A DNA stretch of 64,000 nucleotides from assembly GCA_039720395.1 (NCBI GenBank), contig CM077826.1, positions 27,546,430-27,610,429 on the forward strand, in the 5' to 3' direction. The notes under the pieces were generated by a model that saw only the letters and a list, made by a program, of their open reading frames with translations, was not told the origin of the DNA and ran no database searches. The first letter of the stretch is position 1; each line of letters begins with the position of its first letter. The position numbers and the translations under genes are program-made. This stretch comes from Liquidambar formosana (Eukaryota > Streptophyta > Magnoliopsida > Saxifragales > Altingiaceae). This document shows, piece after piece, positions 1 through 10,860 of this stretch.

Positions 1-297
1 GAACCTTAACGGTAACATGAGAGATAACTGTTGTAACTTTTAGGCTTGTTTTGTTTTGTAAAATTATGCATGTAACTATTTTAAAAGTGTTCGATAAATT
101 GGCCACTGTTAGGCATAACACTTACAACAGTTACATGTAACGGTTACCTAAAACAGTTACATGTAACTGTTCTCTATAGAACACTTACATGTTTTCTTCC
201 CTAGTGTACCTTCTCTGATGTTTACAGTTTTTTAAAAAGTTACATATAACTGTTTCATGCATGTTATTGTTTAATTAACTTAAAATGTATTGCAGGA

Positions 298-1055
298 ATG
301 GCAAGTAGGAAGCCCTCTGCAAGTAAAAGTGAGGGATCATTAATAAAGGGGAAAAAGAGTGGGGTGGTAAGCAAAAAATAGTGGTGGCCCCCTATAGGAA
401 GAAAAGGATACGTGCAACAGTTTCGGTCAAATATCAATGCAATAATCACAGTCTTGAACAAAATCAAATTCAAAAAATAGCACAAAGAAGCATTGAAGAA
501 GACACCATTTTGGGGCATGGTGAATGCAATCATCACGAACAAGCTGAACGCTCGATACACCAGAAAGTGTGATGATAATGTGATCGAGTTGATAGGGTGT
601 TTTGACCCAAAAAATAAGAGATTTCAAATTGGATCAAAGGTTTTAATGTTTGAAAGTGTTGACATATCGATCATTTTCGGTATTCCGATTGGTCAACATG
701 GCATTACATTCGCAGTTGAGGGAAAACCAAATTCCCCGTTTGTGAACAGAAGGTGTGGTAAGATAAAAAGAATTTCAAGGATTGAAATAGAGAAGCAAAT
801 ATTTCTAGCAGCTAAAGGCACTAGAGTTGTCGATTATGAGGATGTTGCGAGACTTATCATGTTACATCTGTGTGTTACCCTCTTATTCACAACAAAAGGA
901 CACTTTCTAGGGTGGAGTTACATCTAATACATTGAAGACTTGGATAGGGTCACGCAATACAATTGGCCGGATGCAATACATCTTGATCTTGCGTGTCCAT
1001 CACTAAAAGAATAAGGGAAATTTAAAGACAAGTCCACTTTAAATGATTGTGATTA
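298..1055 (+). pseudogene. Plant-mobile-domain-like protein relic carried by the MULE
   Basis: One frame runs from the ATG at 298 (just after a possible intron acceptor, TTGCAG) to about 1055. It is broken by in-frame stops at 379-381, 478-480, 925-927 and 1012-1014. The longest open stretch is 481-927. Recognisable pieces are KKTPFWGMVNAI, FGIPIGQHG, VARLIMLHLCVTLLF and, after the third stop, YIEDLDRVTQYNWPDAIH. This pattern is typical of plant transposon-associated mobile-domain or DUF1985-type proteins that often precede a Ulp1-like protease. No protease domain is visible. It is convergent with the transposase. Without translated similarity searches the exact family is uncertain; that it is a broken gene of this general class is well supported. 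Confidence 0.6.
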
Positions 1056-1449
1056 AATTCATCACTTTGAACTACGTTTTGTGTAAAACAGTTACATGTA
1101 ACTCTTAACGAATTCTATGATTTTATATGTAGTGTTGCCATGGCCAGGATCTGAGATCTATGATTTCATATCCCAACTCCATGATCTTCACAAAGTCCAA
1201 ATTTAATGCGCCTTTGATCCAACAAATTAAGTGATGAACATTTTGATTAACATCAGAAAAACACAAAATTGCTACTAAAAAAATGAACTTGCCACAAAAA
1301 CAGTTTCATGCAACACAAAAAAAGATCCAAAATCAATCAAAAGGCATTAATCATCATAACATGTTTGATTTCCAAAAGCAGTTACATGTAACTCTTAACC
1401 AATTCTATCCCTTTATTAAATACATCATCAAATTAATCAGAGCAAACAA

Positions 1450-3713
1450 CTACATATCAGCTGAAATGGTTGCCTTGCATATCTTTTTGTTGTGACTTCC
1501 CATCCGTTTGTATCTGCTACATCTTATTTGGTTCCCTTTCTCTCCTTTGGATGGAATTTTCTTTTTCTTTGGCTTTCTCGGTTGTTTTTTTGACAATGGG
1601 GCTAAAATAATAGCTCCACTAGCTGGATGGTTGGGTTGACCGACTGTAGGAATAGGGTATGTACTCTTTGAATATGCCAATCAGAAACTATCTACATGGA
1701 AATACATCTCAACATATTCATTCAAGTTTCGGCCATACTTATGAATCACTGCAACAGCGTGTGCACAAGGAAATCCATTGCACTGCCATTGGCAACAAGA
1801 ACATGTCCGCCTACGAATATCAACTGATACTAATGGATGTGAGTGAACTTCAAATATATCATCGCCTAAAACACTTACAACCCATGATCTTTCTTCTTTC
1901 AACACATTCCCCAATCGAACATCCATGTTTGTTATTGGCAAATGACGAGCATTACGAATCTGTGAATTGAAAGATTCTGCAGCGTTTGACCACATCTCAC
2001 CATAACGTTGTCCCATAAAGTGTGCATTAGTCCAATTCTCATTCGGCAATTTCGACAAGAATTTTATCACCTTAGCCCCACCCTCTTTCTTGAGCTCTTT
2101 AAGTCTAAATTCGAACTCTGCTTATGTTATTGCATAAGCACATTCTCATAACTTAAAACCATCCTTTCTCTATACAAGTTTATCCTGCCAAACAACTTGT
2201 TCCTCAAATTGCACTTTAAATGATGCAAACAGTATGCATGGTAACCCAATGGGAAAACTTTAGGAACAGCACGCAAAAGACCTTGGTTTCTATCCAAAAT
2301 GAATGTAATGCGCCATTCTTATGGTAAAATTTGGAACAAGTTTTCAAGGAACCAAGTCCAATTATCTTTATCCTCGAAACCAACAATTGCAAATGCTACT
2401 GGGAATAAACCTGCCAAAAAGAAGATGAATAAGCTCAATAGGATAAGTCATAGCATAATCCATAAGCATACACTCATATAAATTTTTATAAAAATAAAAA
2501 TCTAAAACAGTTACATGTAACTGTGTTCATTAAACAGTTACATGTAACTGTATTCATTAAACTATTACAAAATAACCAAAATCCAACACACAAAACCTTG
2601 ATTTTCGTATTTTGCAGTAGTAGCAAGTAAATTTCCTTTGTATCTCGCCTTTAAGAATGTCCCATTGAGGAACAACATAGGACGACAATGGTTAAAACCA
2701 TGTATGCATGCACTGAACGCCACAAATACCCTTTTGAATCTTCTAGAATTAGTGTCATAATCAATCTCTACAAAACTTCCAGGATTTGTCTTCATTACTT
2801 GTTCTTTGTACCAATGAAGCATATCAAAAGACAATGATTGGTCACCAAAAATATCATTATTTGCTCTGTCAATCCCCCACCATGCATGATGGTACATGAT
2901 ATCAAGTCCATAATCTTTCTTTAAGTCGAAAACAACATCAGCAGGCCTTGTGAGAGGTCTGTCATGAATTTTATCTTGAATTAGAGTTGAAACCAACTCA
3001 TAACTTATTCGTGTGTTCTTTGAAGTCCGAATAGTAGCACCATAAGAATGAATGTTGTTCAATCTTGTAATGTAAGAGTAATCATTGGCCTTCTTAATTC
3101 TAGCATGCACATGCCACATACATCCATTCACCTCATGCATTTTACATCGTGCATTCACCTTCTTAATAGTATTCTTTATAAATTTGTAAAGAAAACCAAT
3201 CTCAATCGAGTATTTTCGTAACGTGTTTCTAAAGTCTTTGACACCACCTTCAAAACATTGCCCCACATGTCGAATTCCACATGCCCACCCCGCTGAAAGA
3301 AATACTTGCTTCTCATGCGAACAAAATTTTGGAAGTAGATCAGTTTCATTGTCACGATGCACCCTTACATCTCCCACACTATAGTTTTCTTCACCTGCAT
3401 ACCCATTATCTTCATCTTCCTCACTTCTGTTAACTGAAACAGCAACATTTACACATCCAAGACCTATCTAACATGCAATACAAAGCATGTTCTCTAAATC
3501 AATATCATTGTCCAACATACATTTTGCATGCCCAGGTAACTCATATGATAGAAATATGGATTCAACTTGCAAACTCTTCCACTTCCCATGCAAAAATTGC
3601 AGTAAATCATTGTGTCTAAACCTCGCTTCTATGCTTGTAAGAGCAGTGTAAGAACCAAATTTGCACAATAGCACCACCATTGTGAAAAAACCCAACCTGT
3701 ACAAAAACAGCAA
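1450..3713 (-). pseudogene. MULE transposase, broken
   Basis: The N-terminal part (3713-3468) resembles the segment preceding the MuDR DNA-binding domain. A small frameshift near 3468 leads into the main domain (about 3450-2597). The DDE core follows: FLNGTFLKARYKG, where the first catalytic Asp of the usual DGTFLK is Asn, then [11 protein letters not shown] with the second Asp kept. A likely intron (2596-2411) splits the core. Stops occur at 2319-2321, 2122-2124 and 1681-1683, with another frame change near 2170. The SWIM zinc finger is intact (CSCCQWQC...CAH, about 1790-1740). The terminal zinc knuckle is damaged: Cys to Tyr and His to Ser in CSRYKRMGSHNKKIC. Family membership is secure and the gene is inactive. 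Confidence 0.88.
2411..2596 (-). other. Intron within the MULE transposase
   Basis: Reading the minus strand, the coding sequence stops at AATCAAG followed by GTTTTGTG. It resumes after TTTTTGGCAG with TTATTCCCAGTAGCATTTGC (the exon itself begins with one more G). Joining them restores the family motif NQGLFPVAFAIV in frame. The 186-bp insert has GT...AG ends and contains two full copies of the 16-bp palindrome. Confidence 0.75.
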
Positions 3714-4549
3714 ACTTTAAACAACAAAATACATGTCCAAAAAAAAGGAAACCTACAATAGTTACATGTAACTATTAAAAAGGAAACCTACAACAGCAAC
3801 ATTTATAATTGTTAAAAAAGGAAACCTACAACAATTACATGTAACTGTTTGAACAACAAAATACATGTCCAAAAAAAATCCCCCCATTTTTATAACATAA
3901 ACTCATAACAAATTTTTAATCAACTACACAAATAAAAACATAAACAAAAATGAACAAACAACATCTAGTGTATGAGATGAAATCGCACATGAACCACAAA
4001 GCTTAATAAAAAACACAAAAAAATATATAAAAATCACAACTTAATAAAAAACACCTAATATTTTCCCCCTGTTTTCATAATTATGAACAAAAAAATCCAA
4101 ATAAAATCAAAATATACATATCAGTTCACACGAAAAAACCAAAAACCACAAAGCTCTAAAGAAAATCGCGCATCAACAGAGGAAAAAAGAAGCAGCAAAC
4201 TAATCATTAACACAAACACGACGTATGAGATGAAATCGCACATGAACAAGAAAAAAAAGAAAAAAAAATCATCAACACGAAGAGAAAACAAACTTGCGTA
4301 CTAACAATTAAAGCTCCAATCGCGGCAGAAGCAGCCACTATCCAAAAACCAACACGATGCAGCAAGAACTCAGAGCTCTTACAAATCCAACTCACAGGCT
4401 TGCGACAATGGAGAAAAACCACCAGAACCTAAATCGCAGGACTTTGATTTTGAAGAAGAACCCAACGAATGAAGCCGTAACACAGTCGCGGACTTTATGC
4501 AGGAGGTTTTTCAGTTACAGGGGCAAACTCGTCATTTTAAAAAAAATTT

Positions 4550-4671
4550 AGCTCACTTAAGTATGAAGCGGTGGTGTTTTGATTCCATTTTGGAGTTGAG
4601 GCTTTATAAGATTAGTGAGTGGACTTAAGGCTTTATAAGTTTCAAAAGGGGTACTACACGCTAATTTTCCC
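4550..4671 (-). repeat. Probable terminal region of the MULE
   Basis: The minus strand reads GGGAAAATTAGCGTGTAGTA from 4671, a GGG-starting end as in many plant MULEs. It is followed by two AAGCCT(T/C)AA-type motifs after CTTATA. Past 4671 the base composition and content change. The partner repeat is outside the window. Confidence 0.45.
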
Positions 4672-4900
4672 TATATTTTATATACTATTATATATGTTAT
4701 CTCTGGGTAGTGGCTTCTTAACTAGAACTCTCTTTCATTTTTTAATCCTAGAGTTGGCCTTATAAGTGGATTATCACTTTATTGTAGAGAATTGGATATA
4801 TGTGTTGTCTTAAAAGTACTTGGCTAGTTGGCTTGATTTGAGCATAATCAAAAAGGAAAAAAAAATTGGAGTTTTGTTGAGTAATAGTATTAAGTTGGTA

Positions 4901-5336
4901 CCTTATTTTTTATTTTTTTGCATGCATTGCATTCATGTACAAATTTTTTATAATATCTTTATTTAAATTTTTATATTATATGTCAGTTTTACTATTCGTC
5001 TACTTAGACCATATACGTCGGTCGTATTACATCTTCTACATACCCAAAAAAAAAAAAAAGGATAATGATGACATGAAAAACTTTGGAATCTTAAAAATGA
5101 AATAAAAAAAAAAGTGAGAAAAAGTGAGAAAAGAACTTGAGAAAAACTATATCATGAGAGATCAATTTCGCTAAATGAAAATTCAAAAAAAAAAAAAAAC
5201 AAAAAAAAAAAAACCGAGCAGCCATGAACGAGTTTACCTCACAAAGATCATGAAGAAACATATAGAACTTCTCTCCACTACCAAAATAGCTTATATACGT
5301 CAAAGGAAAAAAAAAGTATAGAACTTCTCTCCACTA
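4901..5336 (+). repeat. Direct repeat, copy A
   Basis: Non-coding AT-rich sequence with landmarks GCATTGCATTCATGTACAAA, TATTATATGTCAGTT, CTTGAGAAAAACTATATCAT and CAGCCATGAACGAGTTTACC. The same landmarks recur in order in copy B, which is interrupted by a 5.9-kb insertion. A short internal repeat of TATAGAACTTCTCTCCACTA occurs at about 5261 and 5318. Confidence 0.7.
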
Positions 5337-5410
5337 CTTGATGTCAAGATTTAATTTGTCAGTTATACTGTGTCTTTTACACCATTCTTCTTCTTCTTCT
5401 TTTTCTTTTT

Positions 5411-5505
5411 CTTGGTACGTGTTTTATTTATTTATTTATTTATTTTTATGCATTGCATTAATGTACAAATTTTTTTTATAATATATTTATTTAAGTTTTT
5501 GTATT
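5411..5505 (+). repeat. Direct repeat, copy B, left part
   Basis: Matches the start of copy A (GCATTGCATTAATGTACAAA then a TTTAAGTTTTTGTATT run). It breaks off at 5505, exactly at the inferred insertion site of the 5506-11422 element. Confidence 0.7.
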
Positions 5506-6439
5506 TGTAAAGTCCATGTTTTCTATGGTTGGCAAATTCCGTATCAAGTGTGGAGTATTCGTCATTAAAGATGCATTCAAGTGAAGATTCTCCTCAATGC
5601 GGCTCACACTCATTTGTAGGTAAGGTAAGTGACCTTAGTTGCCATCTTTTAATTCTTTAAATCTTTTCAAATCTTTATAAGTGTTTTTAATTAAGGTAGT
5701 ATAGATTTCAAGTATTTTAAAAAGCTTTTTAGCAATTTTTACTACCCCGATCAATTAGGGTTGATGGCCCCATTGATTGCTTCTATTTTAAATAAGCCTA
5801 TTTTTCTCTACCATATTGTCGCTACCCCCTAAAGAAGAGGCTCAGGGAGGTCGCGACCCCGGGTGGGACGACGGTCACCACGTGATGTCTGGTGTCCCTT
5901 TTTATCTGTCTCTCCTTTTTTTTTTTTTTTCTTTTTTTAATTTTTATTTATAATGCTTTTGCTTCTTCTTTTTTAGGACTTCTCACTAGGTGTGTGGAAT
6001 GCTGATTGATTGAATGGCCTATTTATCTACAGTTGGTGATTTAGAATTGGTATGGTCTATGCTTCCAGATTGCTTTGCTTTAAAGTGAATGTCTTCCTAA
6101 AAAGGAAAACGTTCACAGAAAAGCAGAACTCAGAGTCGCCATCAGTTATTGGTTTAAAGACGTAACTGATCGTCTTTTGGGTATCCAAAAATCAGCAATT
6201 AAGTCCGACTTGGATTTCAATGACTCCTAAGACCTATGTTACCTATAGATTATGGATACGGAGGCTCGGTTGAGGAGGGGGAAGGTATTAGCACTCCCTC
6301 ACACCCGTGGATTGAAACCACGGTTGCCACGTTCTAAATTGCATTCAATAGTACAAAACTTTAAACAAATTCCAAAATGAACCATGCATATGATATTGAC
6401 ATTGGGTTGTGCAAAAATGTGGCTCTAACTTGATTTGAA

Positions 6440-6580
6440 AGAGTTTTTTGAAAGATTGCATTTGCTTTTGCTTTTGAAAGATACATCGAAAAGGTGGCAT
6501 TTACTTTTGCTTTGAAAGATGCATTGAAAGATGGCATTTACTTTTGCTTTTGAAAGATGCTTTGAAAATGGTGTGATAAC
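6440..6580 (+). repeat. Short tandem repeat with GCATTTACTTTTGCTTTTGAAAG units
   Basis: About three to four imperfect units of roughly 40-45 bp (GAAAGATGCATTGAAAGATG and GGCATTTACTTTTGCTTT) inside the 4.8-kb element. Non-coding. Confidence 0.6.
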
Positions 6581-6719
6581 CCAATGTCAAGTGCAAGTGC
6601 ATGTCATGAAATATGGCATGTGCTTTGAATTTCAAAAGATGCAACTAAAGATAGCATACTTTTATTTCAAAAGATGTGCTACAAATCATGGTATATGTGA
6701 AATGATATGAAATTAATGA

Positions 6720-6910
6720 GACTTGGATGGCACCTTGAAGAATTGAATTGATTTTGAAGTATTTTGAAGTATGGAATATTAATTTTGAATGCTTTGAGGA
6801 ATTTGGATGAAAATTGATTTGAATTGGATTGAATTGGAATGAATTGATTTTGAAATGAATTGATTTGAATTGAAATGATTTGAATTGATTTGAATTGGAA
6901 TGATTTGAAT
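6720..6910 (+). repeat. GAATTGATTTGAATTG-type low-complexity repeat
   Basis: Irregular array of GAATTGATTT, GAATTGGATT and GAAATGATTT units, about 10-11 bp each. It creates misleading open frames on the minus strand. Confidence 0.65.
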
Positions 6911-7194
6911 TTGTAGAAATTTGGACAGCCTTCCGGCGTATGAAAAATAAATAATGCATTTTTTGTTGGTAAATGGGAACCATTCTTGTTGAAATTCGCA
7001 TTGGAATGAGATGAGGATGAATAAAAATGACCAATTTGGACTATTCATTTGGTAAAAATTCTTTAGAAATTTCAGCAGCCTTCTAGCATCTCAAAAGTTA
7101 TTTGAAAAATTCGGGGCATGTATGCAACATATATTTTCATAAAAAAAAATTGGGCAGCTTTCCAGCGTCTAAAAATATTCCGGAAAAATCTAGT

Positions 7195-7335
7195 GCGTTT
7201 GTGACATGCTTTGTGACAAAGTAGTGCGTGTGTGATATGCTTTGTAAAATAGTTAGTGAATATGACATGCTTTATAAAAAAAGTAGTGTAGATGACATGC
7301 TTTGTAAGAAAGTGGTGTAGATGACATGCTTTTGA
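7195..7335 (+). repeat. Tandem repeat around GACATGCTTTGT
   Basis: About five units of roughly 30 bp, each with (G/A)ATATGCTTTGT or GACATGCTTT followed by an AAAGTAGTG-like tail. Confidence 0.65.
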
Positions 7336-7394
7336 CATAGTAGGAATACATAACAAGCTATATTGCTAAGCTAGTGTGTGTGTGTGTCATGCTT

Positions 7395-7535
7395 TGTGGC
7401 AACATTCGGCAGCCTAACGGCGTATTGAAATGTTCTAGAAAAAAATTGTGCATCTGTGATATGTGTAGGAAAAATTCAGTAGCCTAATGGCGTATCAAAA
7501 TGTTCTAGAAAAATTTGTGCATCTGTGATATGTGT
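7395..7535 (+). repeat. Two-copy tandem repeat, about 65 bp
   Basis: Two units share CAGCCTAA(C/T)GGCGTAT, AAATGTTCTAGAAAAA and TGTGCATCTGTGATATGTGT. Confidence 0.65.
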
Positions 7536-7804
7536 GTGTTTAAAAAATAAGCTTTTTGGCGTTATTTGCGAGCACATAGCAATAAGCCCTATTTGGAAGT
7601 GCGCGCACGGCTATTTGCAAGGTAAGCTCCATTTCGTTGCCTCTTTATATACATAGGAATAATACCCTACAAAACAAAGATTAGGAAAGTTGCTTCACAA
7701 TTCATACATTTTTTTTTTTTGGACTTCCAAGCGCGATTGAAAACATAGGGATTCTCCATTTGGCTTGAACACTTAGATTGAGCAAATCCATAAATTAATG
7801 TTTT

Positions 7805-8045
7805 AAACACACGTAAGCTAGGCTATGCCTACCCATTGACGGGCCAGCCAACCATCATAAACTTACACATGCGCTAGGGTATGCCTACCCATTTATGGGC
7901 CAGCCAACCATCATAGCTTTAAATTAATGTTTTAAACACGCGTAAGCTAGGCTATGCCTACCCATTGACGAGCCAGCCAACCATCACACCTTATGCATGT
8001 GCTAGGCTATGCCTACCCATTTACGGGCCAGCCAACCATCATAGC
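7805..8045 (+). repeat. Four-copy tandem repeat with higher-order dimer
   Basis: Four units of about 60-65 bp each contain CTATGCCTACCCATT followed by GGGCCAGCCAACCATCA (copies 2 and 3 differ by one base). Odd and even units differ: CATTGACG versus CATTTA(T/C)G, and ACGCGTAAGC versus CATG(C/T)GCTAG. The underlying unit is therefore a dimer of about 130 bp. Confidence 0.75.
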
Positions 8046-9487
8046 ACCTTCAATTTTCTTTAGATAAACTTGCTCAATTTAATATGCTCAAACAAAAACA
8101 AGAAACCCTAAATAGTTTATGTGCACAAAGTCTATATATATGGCGTGACTCTTTCTATTATATTTAAGTCCTCCCAAGCTTCAATGAACAAACAAAATTA
8201 GTAGCACAATGAAAACATATGAAATAGACAAGAAATCACATCTTTATACCTTTCCTTTGAAACTTGCTTTTGCTTTTGCTTTTGCTTTTGTTTTTGCTTT
8301 TGCTTTGTATTCCTCGCTTTCTTTGAATTACATATACTTTGTACACACACAACTCACTCTCACTCACTTGAACCAGCCATGGGGGAGGTGTTTTTGTGGT
8401 GGTTTGGTGGTTGGGAGTTGATTTGGAGGGGTGGAATTAGCTTGAAAAAGCTTTGGAGTGGTTTGGAAACAACACAGTGGTAACACAATGAAGTTACCAG
8501 TCACCCGAGAATAAGTTGACAGTCAACATACATGAAGGTGACAGTGGTTCCATAGCAAAAATACAGCAGTTTCTGGGTGTGGTCTTCCTAGCTACCCATG
8601 CCCAAAAATGGAGGTTTTGTGTGGTTGGGTGTTTTTGGACAGCACCTTGGGAAGGTTTTTTGAGTGGGTTTGATGGTGGCTTTGTGGTGGTGGAAGTGGT
8701 AGAGGTGGTGGTGATGTGGTGGAGGTGTGGTGGTGTTGTGGTGCAAGGAGGAGCTCCTCCCCTTATGGCTGGTCTCTTGGGAGCTTCTCTCTCTAGAAGT
8801 GCTGAATTTAATTTGGTAGGGTTTTCTTGGCTCTCCAAAGCTTGTAGATGGATGGAATAGGGGGGGGGGGGTTATAGGAAAAGTGGATGGTTTAAGTGTA
8901 AATAGGTGAGCTAATCCCATCCATCCATTCTTGAGATTAAATCCCAGCCCTACACCTCTATTCCTTAATGGACTAGGAGTCATTCTTGGATCTACACTTG
9001 GCTTGGTGAGCAAAGAGTCATCCTAGCCACACATTTTTGGGGCAAAAGTGCTATTAACCTAAAGTTAAATAGTCTAGGGTGCAAAATAGAATTAAACTAA
9101 CTTATAAATATCCTATCTTGTTGGTGTAGGGGGGACACAAGAGCTTAATGTGCTGATTTGCCTTATCTCTTTGTCTTCAAGTCACGGATAAATATCTCAC
9201 GCACATTATTCACTATTCACAGCCGCGCGGGAAATATTTAAATGCTCATAACTTCTTGCCACATGCTCAAAATTGGATGATCCACCTGTCGTTGGAAAGA
9301 TAATTCTGAGCTCTTCAACTTGACTATGGTTCGGGCTTGTGATTGCAGCTTTTCCCGGTCGTGGATTGCAAGGCATGCAGGGCCCGCCCGGGCTCCCTCT
9401 GAAACTTCAATTGGAGATATTTTAACTTCCTAAACTCCAAATGACATGAGATCAGTGGCTATGGATTTTTCCCATTATGTTCTTCAG

Positions 9488-9985
9488 GTTGACTTGAGAG
9501 TTGACTTTTTCTGATCAAGGTTGACCAAAGTTGACTTTCTGTGCTGCTCAAATTGTGTAGGACCCGCTTGCAACCCTTTTGAGTTTCTGAGTTTTGATTG
9601 AGATGCAGTCAGTTGCAATGGATTCCTTTTATTATTTTCTTCAGTATGCCTGCAATTTCAAATTTTTTTTATCAAGGTTGACCAGAGTTGACTTTTCTGT
9701 TCGCGTGGGGCCCGCATGGACTTTTTCAGTGTTCTGGACTTCAGATTGGGATGAGACTTGTGGCAATGGTCTTGTCTCACTATTTCCTTTTGAATGACTA
9801 GAAAGTTGACTTTTTCAACATAGTTGACCACAGTTGACTTTTTGGCTTGCATCATCCTTTTCAACGTTCCGGAGCTCAGATTGTCATAAGACTACTGGCA
9901 ACGGATTTGTATCGCTGTTTCCTTCTGAATGACTGCAAATTTTATTTTTGACCACAGTTGACTTTTTGACCAAAGTTGACTTTTT
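9488..9985 (+). promoter_or_regulatory. Cluster of TTGAC(C/T) motifs, W-box-like
   Basis: I count 13 plus-strand TTGACC or TTGACT motifs in four groups: near 9488-9535 (4), 9677-9690 (2), 9790-9840 (3) and 9945-9980 (4). Many occur as the pair GGTTGACCAAAGTTGACTTT or close variants. TTGAC(C/T) is the core of the plant W-box bound by WRKY factors. The groups look like decayed repeats of about 130-190 bp. Regulatory function is inference; the motif density is seen directly. Confidence 0.45.
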
Positions 9986-10159
9986 TGGAGTGCACAATGC
10001 CTATGGGGCAGATTGAGCTTGGGAACTCTAATTGAGGTGCTTCTAGAGGTGCTGAAAAGATTTCAACATGCTCTTCATGATTTTGACTTTGTTCTACAAC
10101 TCTGATTTCCTTAGCATGCGATTAAGCTCAAAAAACCCTATTTTTCAAATAAGCAAAGT

Positions 10160-10400
10160 GAAATGCTCTAGGAATGGGGGATTTCTGGCAACTGTGCTAT
10201 TTCAAAAAAAGATCTTAGAATGTGCCAGAAAATCCGTTCCTAGAATTTCAGAAATTCTTGGGGCAACTTAATTTCAAAAATCTGTATAAGATTATCTAGG
10301 ACCAGAACATTTTTAGCAGTTTTGCTATTTCACAAAAAGGTCTTAGAATGTGCCAAAACATCTATTCTTAGATTTTTGGAAATTTATGTTGCAGCTCTTT
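10160..10400 (+). repeat. Two-copy repeat around TCTTAGAATGTGCCA
   Basis: Two units of about 130 bp share TGCTATTTCA(A/C)AAAAAG, TCTTAGAATGTGCCA and a TTCTTAGATTT-like tail. Confidence 0.6.
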
Positions 10401-10850
10401 TTTTCGCGCGTTTTCTAACGCCTGCTAAAAATGGCTGAAAACTTTAAATGGCTCCACACGGAGTTCCTTCACTCCGAATTGGGCATGCTACTAGTCATTG
10501 AAAAGATAATTCCGAACCCCTCAAGACCATTGAGGTCTTAACTCCTGTGTAAGACTCGTTCTCGAGGCGAGTTTTTGGAGTGGGGTTGTAAATGGTTCTG
10601 CTCTTCAGGTGACATCCCTTTGATGAATATGCTTGGTAAAAATAGGGTGTCTACACATATCCTGATCAATCGGGGTTGAGGGCCCGATCGATCAGTGCTA
10701 TCCCAGAAAGTTGATTTTCACTCTTTGTACCTCCGATCAATCGGGGTTGAGTCTAGATCGATTAGGGTTCGTAAAAAATAGTTTTTATCTTTCTTAAAAC
10801 TTTCCTATTTGATTTAAAAACGTGGCTCAGCCACTTGGGGTTTCTTAGAC

Positions 10851-10860
10851 TTTATAAATA
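10851..10860 (+). promoter_or_regulatory. TATA-like box of the outer solo LTR
   Basis: TTTATAAATA about 560 bp before the 3' end of the 5506-11422 element, where an LTR promoter would be expected. Confidence 0.4.

Larger units (their letters stand above)
128..3847. repeat. Dispersed 16-bp palindrome CAGTTACATGTAACTG
   Basis: Perfect copies lie at 154-169, 2508-2523 and 2535-2550. Near copies, mostly keeping GTTACATGTAAC, are at about 128, 1089, 1379, 3759 and 3832, and a weaker one (GTTACATATAACTG) at about 239. All are in the MULE and outside its coding parts; I saw no cluster elsewhere in the window. Confidence 0.8.
1..4671 (-). mobile_element. Mutator-like element (MULE), right part, decayed
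   Basis: A large DNA transposon whose left end lies outside the window. It holds a minus-strand MULE transposase relic (3713-1450), a convergent plus-strand plant-mobile-domain-like relic (298-1055), and many copies of the palindrome CAGTTACATGTAACTG. The likely right terminus is near 4671, where the minus strand starts GGGAAAATTAGCGTGTAGTA. The matching left terminal repeat and the 8-10 bp target duplication expected of a MULE cannot be checked here. Transposase identity is clear from motifs; the outer boundary is inferred. Confidence 0.7.
5817..10655 (+). mobile_element. 4.8-kb non-coding TG...CA element, target duplication CATAT
   Basis: It starts TGTCGCTACC and ends GGGTGTCTACA, flanked by CATAT at 5812-5816 and 10656-10660. 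No convincing protein is encoded; the open frames near 8.2-9.0 kb are low-complexity. I did not see its first bases repeated near its end, so it may be one very long solo LTR (as in Tat/Ogre-type elements) or a large retrotransposon derivative. The stretch with CAGAGTCGCCATC... and GGGGAAGGTATTAGCACTCC (about 6130-6300) is a common plant retroelement signature. It contains several tandem arrays listed separately. Confidence 0.7.

Noticed and set aside
8209..9013. Several overlapping open frames on both strands, some over 110 codons
   Set aside because: They lie in GT/CT- and GGTGGT-rich low-complexity sequence inside a non-coding retroelement, overlap each other on opposite strands and show no protein motif.
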